From Acorus gramineus (taxonomy: Eukaryota; Streptophyta; Magnoliopsida; Acorales; Acoraceae), in NCBI GenBank assembly GCA_030737835.1, contig CM060847.1, forward strand, positions 16,220,656 through 16,284,655: a DNA stretch of 64,000 nt, written 5' to 3'. The position numbers and the translations under genes were made by a program. The notes below the pieces were generated by a model that had not been told where the DNA came from, ran no database searches, and saw only the letters and a program-made list of their open reading frames with translations. Shown piece by piece: positions 46,391 through 57,509 of the stretch. Within the stretch, counting starts at the first letter, position 1. Every line of letters starts with the position of its first letter.

Positions 46391-46598
46391 ATATATATTG
46401 AAATCGGAGGGACTCTCCGTGACTGACCTTACGGTCAAGCTGGAACAGCTATCTTCGTCTGTTTGTTCTTGGTCCCACAGAAAATTCTTTTAAATTTCGT
46501 CTAACAAATAGGAGATATGACACAGTGCTAAGACTCGAACCCAAGACCCACCCTTAACACAGATAAACTCTGAACCGTTATGCTATGATTACTGGGGA
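46391..46598 (-). mobile_element. tRNA-derived SINE, copy 1
   Basis: On the minus strand the body has ATAGCATAACGGTTCAGAG near its start and GGGTTCGAGTC, a polymerase III B-box, near the middle. It ends CCCTCCGATTTCAATA. A 14-bp target duplication CATCAATAATATAT lies at 46377-46390 and 46599-46612. Related to 62155-62365. Confidence 0.8.
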
Positions 46599-46839
46599 CA
46601 TCAATAATATATTAATAACTTATAAAAATCTCTATATATATAACTTAAAGAAATTTTTGCTCATTATTTTTGTCCGGGTGATAAAAGCCAAACAAAACTC
46701 TTTTAACTTTTGTCAGGGTGACAATTTTTGTCAGGGTGATACCACTCTTTTCTCTTCTTTGCATGAGGCACAATTTTGCAGCGATCCCTTGCTCGTGTGA
46801 ATACTTGTACATGTGTATATACATTTAAAACGTATACCA

Positions 46840-46872
<33 letters not shown>

Positions 46873-47180
46873 CGAGGATAGTATAATTAATGTAAATATA
46901 TTTAAACCATACTACCATGATCTCCATGTTTACATCAGCAGCTCTATAGAGATACACATCACTTAACACACAAATATATAACTCCTCCACAAACACATCT
47001 ATATATATATATCTCTCTCTCTCTCACACACACACACACTCTCTCTCTCTCTATATATATATAGAGAGAGAGAGAGATCCATTACTTCTTAGAGCCTCTT
47101 ATAATCCTACATGGCTACATGCATGATACACCAATTTAAACCTAAAACCATACACATGCATGTCCTCCAAAACCACCATC

Positions 47181-47288
47181 TCAGGCAGCAGGAGCTACAT
47201 CCGCATCATCATCATCATCACCATCCCCTTCATTTTCTCTCATGTAAACCTTTGTGAAGCAGGCCAAATCTTCAACGTCGCTCACCAT
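47181..47288 (-). CDS. Acidic microprotein, copy 3 (35 aa)
   Basis: ATG at 47288 (ACCATGG context), TGA at 47181-47183. The product starts MVSDVEDLACF, continues TKVYMRENEG and ends DGDDDDDADVAPAA. It keeps every invariant position of the family. A clear TATA box (47379-47391) lies about 90 bases upstream and the leader lacks other ATGs. The 3' region carries the conserved GCTGCTGATGTAAACATG motif (minus strand, about 46925-46942), as do both other copies. Function unknown. Confidence 0.6.
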   Translation of the reverse strand: MVSDVEDLACFTKVYMRENEGDGDDDDDADVAPAA

Positions 47289-47535
47289 GGTTGTACACAA
47301 AAAACTCACCAACAAAAGCTTAATATTAGGTTTCTTTTGTATATTGTGAATGATGAAGTGAAGCTGCAAGTGAACCTACTATTTATATACAACAATGTAT
47401 GGACAAAGTGACACAAATTATTCCTCACCTGAAAAAGATAGTGTTTGAGTGAGATTGGCTTTTCTTTGAAGTGCTCCATGTCGGTCAGGGAGGTAAGAAA
47501 AGCTAGTTTGGATGGTGAAGTGAGGGATTCTCATC

Positions 47536-47725
47536 TTCACATGCTTTGCTTAGGTGGCATGTGAAGGACTTCCAATTAGGGTTGCTCATGGAGGGGGCTC
47601 GCAATGCACAATCCACACGTGGATGAAACACCCTGCGCACGCTCTTAGGGCATCTCAGGTTGTTGACACGTCGGATTTTGTGAGGTTTTCTCGTGCTCAA
47701 TTGTGTTGTGTCAGTGTGGACTCAT
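47536..47725 (-). promoter_or_regulatory. Conserved upstream block with G-box, copy 3
   Basis: Counterpart of 38697-38870, with CACGTG at 47616-47621. CTTAGGTGGCATGTG replaces the CTTACGTGGC element, so one ACGT core is lost in this copy. Confidence 0.6.
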
Positions 47726-47750
47726 GTCTTTTGCAAAAAGTTGGTGTAGT

Positions 47751-49540
47751 TCATTCTGTGTCCCTTCTATGTCTCGTAGGGGTGGACCTCAATCCAAAAT
47801 GTTATCTAAAGTTGGAGAAAAGTCATTCTAAACCCAATTGGTTTTGATTTTTGAAATGATTCAAGTCTCATTTAGGACTGCGTTGTAGGAGATTATGCGT
47901 TGGGGAAGTTGGTAAAACACAACCCTCTTTTCAAATAAAAAAACAATTTCTGCATCGGGCCAAAGAAAATAGTGTTTGAAGGTAAAAAAATATCTGTGAT
48001 AGAAAAACTGTGAAAATAATGTTTTTCTATCATGACTCATGTTGGGAAACGTACACTCAATATTTAGAGGCTCCAATGGAGATTGAGTGGTTTGCACATT
48101 TGTATTTTTAGAGGCTCCAATGGAGGTTGAGTGGGATAGTTAAAAAAACACTCAAATAGAAGTTTGTATGTAAGTCTTAATGTATCTGTAATTCTCAACT
48201 CTATTAATAGATACTCTACTATTTTGTAGCCCCGTGAATGTAGGGTTAAGCCGAATCACATAAATCTGTATTCTTATTGTTATTTGTGTTTTCTTCGATC
48301 TCGTTATTTATTATATTTTCGCTTCCGCTATGCACAACACATATATTCATGATTTTTGTTCGCATATACAAATTAAAATAAAGGCATTTTTCATTAGAAA
48401 TTTTTTTTTATCACTTCCGCAATGTCTTCCTATTCTTTAGCATAGGGATCTTCTATGCCTGTGACACAGAGGATTCAAGCTCTTTAGTTTGGACCTTTAG
48501 TAGTACTTATGTATTGCTCACTGGTTTGCTAGGAAAACTCTAATATGAAGCCATGTGGGTGTGGATATTTTTTTTATTGTATTACTCACTGGTTTGCTAG
48601 GAAACTCTAATACGAAGCCATGTGGGTGTGGATATGTTTTTATTCAGTGAACTTTATAGTATTAAACTAGAATACACTTACTTTGTGAGGGGTTTAGAAT
48701 TCCGTAAGTCCGGCTCTCTGAGGTCTGTTAGTCACATGCTTAGCACAAGAGACATTGCTTAGTGGAGATATAATCCATGAATATTTTTATTCATGAATTG
48801 TAATGATGTCACTTAATTTCAATTTTGCAAAAGTTGTTTAATCAATCAATTTAATACCATAAAAAAAATTCATTTAGTTGTATAGACTTGTTTAGTCCTA
48901 TATTCACTGCTTTTTCTTTTTGATTCATATGGTTATTTAGTTTGATTCATGAATGATTTAATTTGATTCATGTATGTTCAATTTGATTAATTAATTGTTT
49001 AATTAAATGTTAAAAATTACTTTAAATAATATCTCGTGCTAATTAAGCACATATGGTGTAGTACATGTTACGTACAGGCATGTCGATCCCTCTTGGGAAT
49101 TGACTAGCCTTGACTCAATCCCATCTTTTTTTTGGAGCATTTCTCCCACTAGCCCAATCTTTGCCCCATCAACCAAAAAAAAGTTTTAGTTGATGGGTAC
49201 AACAGGGGCAAGAAGGAGAGAGAAGGAAGAAGAAGAAAGAGAAACGAAGAAAGAAGGGTGGAGGAGGAGGGCAGAGGATGTTGGAGAGATAGAGAGAGAG
49301 ACAAAGACTAAAGGCCTTATACTTGTGGGTCTATGTTCAATAGAAAATTATGTTAAGTCCTTTTTACGGTATAAGTCTACACACATGCTAATTTTTTCAA
49401 ATATATATTTGATTAGTGATTTATAAACTTCTAACAAAATAAGTTTCATGATTATTTAAATTGAATGCATACCATTTATGTTTTCAGTATAAAAATATAA
49501 GGTGTTTTGTAAATATGCCCCCCTTACATTATGTTTTTGT
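47751..49540. other. Intergenic with short duplications
   Basis: A 70-bp tandem duplication (about 48512-48566 and 48580-48634: ACTGGTTTGCTAGGAAACTC and ATGTGGGTGTGGATAT) is related to the 28020 region. 48770-49020 is a member of the loose AT-rich family. No gene; the purine-rich frame at 49190-49310 is low complexity. Confidence 0.45.
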
Positions 49541-50935
49541 CAAAATTTCCCTATTAAAATGATCCTTGCTAAAATATCCCTAAAAATTTTAAAACCTGTG
49601 CATCTACCCCAGCAGTCAAATGTAGTGAGCTAAGGTTAATGGATGCCATTAAAATACACTTTTGTACTGTTAGTGGGTGTTTAAAGACCAATTTACCCTT
49701 GTTTACTTCTTCAACCTCTCGACACTTCTCACTTTTTTCTTCTCTTTAGATATCAGATTTTATCATTGGAAAACCCCTTTTGGTACCCTTATTATTTTCC
49801 CAAATCTTCTCATTGTTTGTCTAAATCTCGTGAAAGATAAGCTCTTCATCTCAAGCTTCTTTGATCCAACATGCCCTACCTAACCCATCTTGAGTGCTGT
49901 TACACTGAGTTTTTTTCTCAATCTAAAACACAGACTTATATATCTCGTTACAGATTCAATTAAGCATATACCTCGTTAGATGATGTATATAACTCACTAA
50001 ATTTTTTCTTACACTTACTAAAAATGGGTTCATTCAACTCGAAATAGAGCGATATGTACTTTTTATCAAAGCAAATACCTCATTAGATGATGTTTACTAT
50101 TTTTTTTAAAATGAAACCATGTGAGGTCGGAGTTTTGGTCGGTAAATATGACTGAGTATATCATTTTCCTTATTAATTACCATGCAAGGAGTGGACATCT
50201 ACATGGGTTTCTATGGTGATTTCACAGGCGATGCATACGATTGGGAAACAAATTCATGGAAACCATCAATAAAACACGAGATTGAACACAAGAAAGGAAC
50301 ACAATCACACGAAGAACACAAAAATACGTGGTTCGGCCTAGGTTTACATCCACGGATCGAAAATAGAGAATCCACTATAATAGCTGATATACAAAAAAAA
50401 AGCATTACAAACTCTTTCATAGAGTTATCCTCTCTTGAACCCTCTCAACCTCTCTCTTATAGATCTCTACATTTATGCCATGCCATCCAAGTTTTGCCTT
50501 GTAACCTAAGAGGATATTTATATGAATAAATAACTTTCGGTCTAAGTAATCTCCTAACAAACAAATCTATAACAAACAAATCTGTTTCAGGAGATTCACT
50601 TTATATATTAATTAAGATCAAATCTTAGCTAATTATCAATCAGGTGCCCACTCTAATATAGTTTCATCATGGCCATCCGATGTTGATACACCGGATGGAA
50701 ACATAATCTCAACACGTATGTGGTGAGGGTTTCTTAATTTGTTTCAAATGTGGGGGGAGAGAAATTTTAAATATCTAATTTAGAACAAACGTAAAAATGT
50801 AATTGCACACACTGTGGTTACCAAGTAACCACGGTTTGGTCGTTGATGTTAACAATGCGTAATGGAGGGGCACTTATTTTAAAATTTTGAGGGGCATTTT
50901 TATAAAGATCATTTTAACGTGGATATTTTAAAAAT
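49541..50935. mobile_element. Possible inverted-repeat element
   Basis: Imperfect inverted arms of about 70 bp (49541-49610 and 50861-50935) share TTAAAATGATC, AATATCC and AAAATTTTAAAA. The end points and target duplication are not resolved. A dispersed sequence with AATACGTGGTTCGGCCTAGG, common in plant repeats, lies inside (50310-50360). Confidence 0.4.
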
Positions 50936-51632
50936 AGAATATAACAAGGATATATTTATTTAAAAAAATCAAAAAATATTATCCTAGCATATGGCTACAA
51001 AATAGAATTCAGTTCAATCTCATTGCCCCCATGTGTTTAGAAGATAAATCGAGGATGTGGTTAAAATTTGCAACTTATCAATTTATCCAACTTACTAATA
51101 AAGGAAAAACTTATCACATTATCCCATTTGGTTACACAAAATGTATAAAATATAAAAAATATCACTATATCCAAAAAATATATATATATATATATCCAGA
51201 ACACATTCTATATCCTCACTAGTATACATTTATATATATCCTATTTCTTATCCTTGAAAACCTGTTATATATCTTGATTACGAAAAAAATTTCACAATAA
51301 AAAATTTGAATAACCAACGTATATTCATCAGAATCAAATAGTTATTCCTCATTTGTTTTTTTTCATCCCCAAATAAATAAAAGTTTCACGAATAGAAGAC
51401 CATAAAAAAAAAGAAACAAATGAAGTTCCAATAATAGATAAAGAGACTCCTACGCTGCCTCAAGACCCTCAACAAGCCCACCAATTCCTCTCAAACTCCC
51501 AAACTAAACACATGCAACAAATCCCACCACCACCACCCACTTGGAGTCCCTCCCATTCAATTCTCCTCACTTCATATTCAAAAAACCTAAAAAGGCCAAC
51601 TTGACCTCCAAGAACCTTGAAACACCATTCCC

Positions 51633-51947
51633 ATGGCTTCCATGCAACATCTCCTCTTCATAGTTCTCTTCGCCATCTCGACGACAATGATCGAGCAATG
51701 TAACGCCATTCGAACCCTATCGGAAGCTCCGATCGCTAGCGTTAACGGGTCAATCTTCCCGGGTGACTTACTACCGGTCATCCCCACGATATCGATGTCG
51801 ACGTTCGACTTTGTGTTGCCGCCGATACCTTCTCCAAGGATGCCTCGGTTACCAAAGTTTCCATTGTTTAATCTTCACTTGTCATGGATAAACCTGCATT
51901 TCTTGCATGTCTTCCCTCTATCAACTTTTTTTGGTGACAAGCCTTGA
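51633..51947 (+). CDS. Small secreted Pro-rich protein
   Basis: 104 codons from ATG 51633 to TGA. Residues 1-25 form a signal peptide (hydrophobic LLFIVLFAIS core, likely cleavage after CNA). The mature part is Pro/Leu/Phe-rich with VLPPIPSPRMPRLPKFPLF around residues 61-79, resembling small cell-wall or apoplastic Pro-rich proteins. No cysteine pairs and no known peptide-hormone motif are seen. It is a single exon with a CCCATGG start context. No neighbour suggests a role. A second in-frame ATG at residue 4 is possible. Confidence 0.65.
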   Translation: MASMQHLLFIVLFAISTTMIEQCNAIRTLSEAPIASVNGSIFPGDLLPVIPTISMSTFDFVLPPIPSPRMPRLPKFPLFNLHLSWINLHFLHVFPLSTFFGDKP

Positions 51948-52425
51948 AGTGGCCTAGTGTTTTTATTTAGGTTAGGGTTTTGTTGATCTTTGAACATGTG
52001 AGATCATCGAAATTTGTATATATTTTGAGGATTTGATGACTTTGGTTGCTTCAACCTCTCCATCAAATTTGTAGTATATGTTTTGACCCAAAAAAATGAT
52101 TTCATCTCTAATGGAATGCTTGAAAATTGGAAGTATAATGTTCAACGGTAGTAGTTTGGGATATTTGCATCACCAACAAATTTGGATGCCAACAATGCTA
52201 ATATTCATTTATTTGACAAGAAAGAGAAGCTGTTTTTTCATTTATTCAAATAATAGTGCATCACAACATATGTAATGACATAGAAGAGCTAATTCATTTG
52301 TATATATTCCTCTCATCCTCTTTCAAACTGGCTCGTATACTTTCACTTTCTGTAATAAAAGTGTTGGTAATAAGCTCTATCTTAAAAAAAAAAAAAGTAT
52401 CACGTGAGTGATAAAAATAAAAAAA
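51948..52425. other. 3' flank and intergenic
   Basis: Likely 3' UTR of the secreted-protein gene followed by AT-rich DNA; no other feature. Confidence 0.4.
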
Positions 52426-52916
52426 GGTTAAAGACATCCATGTTCTTGCAAATATAAGTAATTTCATATAAGCCCTTGTCAAAGTTGAGGCAGACATATG
52501 AGTCCTTAAAAACTCACAAAAAAACCTTCATACGTTCCTGGTGTCAACAGAGGTTAATCATAACTTAACCAACATAGTTAGCCCTAATATATACCATGCA
52601 ATGACTAAATTACCCTCAATATTTTTATCATTTCCAAACAGTACATCTATGAGAATGAAGAATATAAAAGTTCGTACAAAGATAATTTGGTCTTTACATG
52701 GACTAATTTATCTTTACTATTGTTTATATTGACTATAAAGCCCATACAATTACATAGTGATAGAATATTCTAATAATATTCTGTTAAATTTAAATGAAAA
52801 ATTAACACAGGGATGATAATTGGATTTTTATGAGTTTTCAAAGACTTATACGCATGTCCCAACTTTAAAAATGGCTTATTACTCATCATGTTTGCAAAAT
52901 GTAAATGTTTTTTACC
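52426..52916. mobile_element. Inverted-repeat MITE (about 490 bp)
   Basis: Imperfect inverted arms of about 100 bp share CTTGCAAAT, ATAAGCC, AAAGTTG and GTCCTTAAAAACTCA/GTCTTTGAAAACTCA. Flanks both have TAAAAAAA, but a target duplication cannot be fixed in such A-rich DNA. Confidence 0.6.
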
Positions 52917-53883
52917 CTAAAAAAAATCATGCATGCAACACCCAAAATTTATTTTGCACGTCTGAGGTGCGTAACATAGCTATAGGGTCCTATGTGTTAT
53001 ATACTACATAGGATTTCATCACCTTGCCATCAACTATTTGTCCAACTCCACAATTAATTGTTGAAATATTTCTTAACCAAAGCACCAAATCATGCCTTTA
53101 ATAAGCAATTAAGGTGAATTAGATGTTATAAATATTGAGTACATGTATAATTGTCATTGTTGAAGGGTTAAAACTAAATTACGAACAATCCAAATGGCAT
53201 GTGGCTTTGACCCATATAGCTCAATGGTTGTTGACACCAGAATTTATAATCGTGAGATCATAGATCATGAGTCTCAACAATTGCCAAAAAAAAAAAAAAA
53301 TGCACATAGCATATACATGCAAAAATTCTCAAAACCCCCTTGTTTATCCATCCTAAGGAGGAGTGGATTTAATTTTGAGCTTGCTACAATTAGACATTTT
53401 TTCAGTCATTTTTGTAGATGTCACATCACCTAACTAAACATGTGAAATCGTCTAATGCATTATACATATACTATGAAAAACATAAGATTGCATGCATTTC
53501 ATTTATTAAGGGTTAGTTTGGAAAATGGATTAGTGGTGGGATAATGAGTAATTGTGAGGATAAGTGGAAAGGGGAAAAACTTATTCCCTTTGGTATAAAA
53601 ATAATTAGAATAAAGTGTAGACAATTGTTCTGATTTTAAAATGAAAATGAAGATTTTTATTCTACCTAAATGCTGGAATAAATTTATCCTCACATTTTGT
53701 CTTAATTTGACACATGTGAATAAAGACAAAATTGGTGGACTTTTTTATCTTTTAAAATTAAGATAATTTATCATCAAAACTTTAACCCCTTGTCAAACTA
53801 GCCCAAGTATGTACTTGATTTAGTAAGTAAATATACACTTCAAAAAATGCATGCATTTCATTCATTAAAAGTACGTACTTCAT
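52917..53883. other. Intergenic
   Basis: AT-rich; no gene or repeat boundary recognised. Confidence 0.4.
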
Positions 53884-53892
53884 TTAATAAAT

Positions 53893-54425
53893 GGGAAAAA
53901 TCTATATAAACCCCCTATAAACTGACTGAAATCCATATAACCCTCTAATTTTTCTTAAAATTTATATAACCACCTGAAAACACCTAGTAAATAACCTCCT
54001 AAAAAAAATTTACGTTTACATATGATGAATATTTTGTAAATATTATATTTAGTTAACTCTGGTAGAAAATACAGTATACTAAAAAAGCCTACAATGTGTT
54101 AAAAATGTAAAAAATCTTATATAAATGACGATTTTACCCTTCCGAATAGAGTTTTATAATATATCCAGAGAGGGTAAAATCATCATTTTCATAGGATTTT
54201 TCGCATTTTTAACCTATAGTAGTGGTTTTTTAGTATATCGTGTTTTTAGTCAGGATTAACTAAACGAAATATGCACAAAATATTCATCATCTATTAAAAA
54301 AAAAAATTATTCAATGGGTTATTCGGATTTACTATGTGTTTTCAGGGAGTTATATGGATTTTAAATAAAATCAGGGGGTTATATGGATTTCAGTCATATT
54401 CTAGGGGGTTGTATGGATTTTTCCC
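53893..54425. mobile_element. Mutator-type MITE, family M copy 3
   Basis: Inverted arms of about 100 bp begin GGGAAAAATC at both ends and include GACTGAAATCCATATAACC. The core matches 28600-29112. The 9-base flanks are not identical, so the duplication has decayed. Confidence 0.78.
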
Positions 54426-55567
54426 TTATTAATATACACTAAAAAAAATTCAAATCACGTGTCAATGTGCGGACTGCCAAAGTATTGCCGTATGCCAAAG
54501 TGACTGAAAGAATGACCGGCTAACATTTAGAAAATGTTACATTCTCAGTCATTTTGTAGCTCCATTTTCCGTCTATATGTTCTGATTTTGTTTTAAAGTA
54601 TATAATTAGTTAATAAATTAAAATATATTATTTTATAAAAAAAATGAATTTTAATATTATATTAAACAATTTCATATAACGACATGTTGTAAAACGTAAT
54701 GAGAGTATAAGCTCCCAGGACATTTTTCCTTTAATTTGCAATTGGGTGTTGTTACACTCAGATCCATTTCCAGTCTTAATTCTAATTCCATATGCGTCGA
54801 TATGCTCACGTTAACAAAATTTATGTTTTAAAATAATTTTTTTTATATTTTTTATAAATGCATCTATGCAATTCATTAAAGTATATGTTTCATTTTTTAT
54901 AAAAGTATGTACCTCATTAAATGATGTATACTATTTTTAAAAAATTTAAAACACATGTAAATTGAAAATAGGACTGGATATAACATTATCCTTTGCAATT
55001 ATTTGTATCCGGCCCAGTAACAAGTGGGATCAATGCAAATGACAGATCCGCTAACTCAGCCCTCGTTTCATATCCACATCAGTCCAGACCAGATTTCATA
55101 GTAGGCGCAGATACAATATATACTCCACTGGTATAATATATAAAAAATATGTATACTTTAAAATAAAAAAGATATTAATATATTAAGTCTATTTTGCAAT
55201 GTCATATATAAGTTAAATTTCTTTTTTTTTAAGATAAAAATATTACATAATATGTATTTTAATAAAAAAATATATTGAAAAAAAAATAATGATACAGACA
55301 ACGGACGACAGGACTAGACATTTTTTTTTTCCTAGATCATTTTCCTTTATAAACATATCTGCTTTCCATAAAATTAAATGTGGTCTTTATTTACAAGCAA
55401 TGTTTACACTCCACTTAAATATATGTATCTAATAAAATACATACATATGTAATATGTTTTTATAAAATAAAATAAATTACGTGCTTCAACTAATTGTAAA
55501 GGCTCAATTTTACTAAAGAAAGCATGTTTATATTAGAAACAATGGATCTCTATGTTAGAATAGGTGA
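54426..55567. other. Intergenic
   Basis: AT-rich DNA without recognisable genes. Confidence 0.4.
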
Positions 55568-55575
55568 TAAGGGTG

Positions 55576-55974
55576 TAGGGGTAGTAAACAAACTAAGCTT
55601 TAACATGTTTAAACTTAGCTCATTTATAAACAAGTTGAACCGAGCTCATAAGCCTAAACGAGTCTAGTGTTTTTCTTCATTTTATGATTTTTAGGGGTTG
55701 AAAACAAAATCTTAACCCAGGAGCTAAACTCATAAGAGCATAACTTTGTATTGATTTAATGTTTTGGTTTTACAAAAGAGTTGAGTCAAACTTCAACCAA
55801 GTTTTTTATAAGACAAACAGGTCAAGTTTAAACACAAAATGAAGCTCGATCCAGGTCCTGAACCTAACCGAGTTTTAAAAATTATTCAAACTCGACTCAT
55901 TTGTCTAATTAAACAAGCCCAAACGAGTTCCAACCGAGTCGAGTCTGAGTGGCTCGGTTCATTTACCAGCCCTA
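55576..55974. mobile_element. hAT-type MITE (399 bp)
   Basis: Ends TAGGGGTAGTAAAC and, inverted, TAGGGCTGGTAAATGAACC. An exact 8-bp target duplication TAAGGGTG lies at 55568-55575 and 55975-55982. Confidence 0.9.
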
Positions 55975-56004
55975 TAAGGGTGAATAAACTTCAAAACAAA
56001 TGTT

Positions 56005-56158
56005 TGTTTACAATGAATATGTAAGTATAACTATACTAGAATATGTACAAATAAATTAATATTGATTTTCCACGTCCCAATTGTTTACAATGAATATGTG
56101 AGTATAACTATACTAGAATATGTACAAATAAGTTAATATTGATTTTCCATGTCCCAAT
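56005..56158. repeat. 77-bp tandem duplication
   Basis: Units start at 56005 and 56082 with only a few differences (TGTTTACAATGAATATGT ... CGTCCCAAT). Confidence 0.92.
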
Positions 56159-56411
56159 TAGAATTATGTTATTACACTCAATCCATTCCAGTGATAAAAA
56201 AAAAAACTTACATATCATATCACCTATCATCATATCTTAAAAATCAAATGAGACACATGTCAAATCAATTTTTTTATTTTTTATAAATTCATATCCACAT
56301 CTTATTCACTTTTGTCAACAATTTATCCATGATCAACAACCAACCAAAACTTTATTGTTACGGTAATAACTAAAAGAACACAATCAAACAGAAAATAAAA
56401 TATTTATAATC

Positions 56412-57174
56412 TCTCGGTGAACAGTGCTTTTATAGCCTTGTAGTCGCGTTGTCCACACTCGCTTCTAAGATTCAGTAGAGCTAGGGACGTAATACGTCGT
56501 TGACTGGTTTTCTTGCACTCCCTCATGATCAATCTTTTTCGATCCCTTATATCATGGGTACATGAAGCCTCCACTTCTACAGATGGAGCCTCCACCTCTA
56601 GAGCATCGAATTCCCTGCTGCCATTAGGACTATGTCCATTAAAAACATGCAACAGATAAATTATGAGAGTATAGAACAATCTGTCAGTAATTAAAAAATC
56701 CCTAAAGTCCCATTCAACTAGATTTATGTTTGTAACACCTTTAGTCTTAAAATAGACTATTATATCAAGACTATTGAAAGAACCATCCCTTTGACTGATA
56801 GGCATGAGAATTTCCAATCCCAAAAGGAAATAGTCTATTTTAAGACTAAAAGTGTTACAAACATAAATCTCGTTGAATGAGACTTTAGGAATTTTCCAAT
56901 TACTGACAGATTGTTCTATACTCTCATAATTTATCTGTTGCATGTTTTTAATGGACATAGTTCTAATGGCAGGGGAATTCGATGCTCTAGAGGTAGAGGC
57001 TCCATCTGTAGAAGTGGAGGCTTCATGTACCCATAATATAAGGGATCGAAAAAGATTGGCCATAAGGGAGTGCAAGAAAACCAGTCAATGACGTATTACG
57101 TCCCTAGCTCTACTGAACCTTAGAAGAGAGTGTGGACAACGCAACTACAAGGTTATAAAAGCACTGTTCACCGG
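56412..57174. mobile_element. Long foldback element, arms of about 370 bp
   Basis: The left arm (from 56412) and the inverted right arm (to 57174) match closely over about 350-400 bp around a short central spacer near 56770-56820. Outer tips are CGGTGAACAGTGCTTTTATA on the left and its complement on the right. A 24-bp direct repeat (AT-rich) flanks it at 56388-56411 and 57175-57198. A transcript would form a very long hairpin suited to siRNA processing. The open frame through it is a by-product; no protein domain is recognised. Confidence 0.85.
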
Positions 57175-57285
57175 ACAGAAAATAAAATATTTATAATCCA
57201 TACCGAAATAGTTATTACATATGTTTTCGCTACATAAACATGTCAATCAGTGGTGATAGAGGCATTGCAAGGAATTATGTGGTGC

Positions 57286-57291
57286 CACGTG
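57286..57291 (+). promoter_or_regulatory. G-box upstream of PSBP
   Basis: GCCACGTGGTCCAATCA places a CACGTG core next to a CCAAT box, about 220 bases before the ATG. GATA occurs nearby (57255). G-box plus GATA is the usual arrangement in light-regulated photosynthesis genes. Confidence 0.55.
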
Positions 57292-57509
57292 GTCCAATCA
57301 GAGCAACCAAAACCCTATCCCATCAATAAAAACTCCCATCCCCTGCTTTCATCCAGTCCCCCAACATCTCAATATCCACCGCACAAACTCTATTCCCTCC
57401 CAATCCAACAAAACTCACAAACACCCAATAAACACACCCTCTCTTCAGATATCTCTTCAGACCCCAAACAAAGTCTTTTGTGTGGTGTGCGTGAGAGAGA
57501 TAGAGAGAG

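Larger units (their letters stand above)
46330..47750 (-). repeat. Tandem block T, copy 3
   Basis: Third copy of the microprotein block, containing a nested SINE (46391-46598), a duplicated TTTTGTC(A/C)GGGTGA phrase (46670-46740) and (GA)n/(CT)n/(CA)n microsatellites (46845-46872, 47010-47077). Confidence 0.8.

Noticed and set aside
49190..49426. Glu/Arg-rich ORF
   Set aside because: The first half is a purine-rich low-complexity run and the second half has no motif.
56404..57075. 223-codon minus-strand ORF
   Set aside because: It runs through both arms of the foldback element. The two halves are inverted copies of each other and no domain is recognisable.
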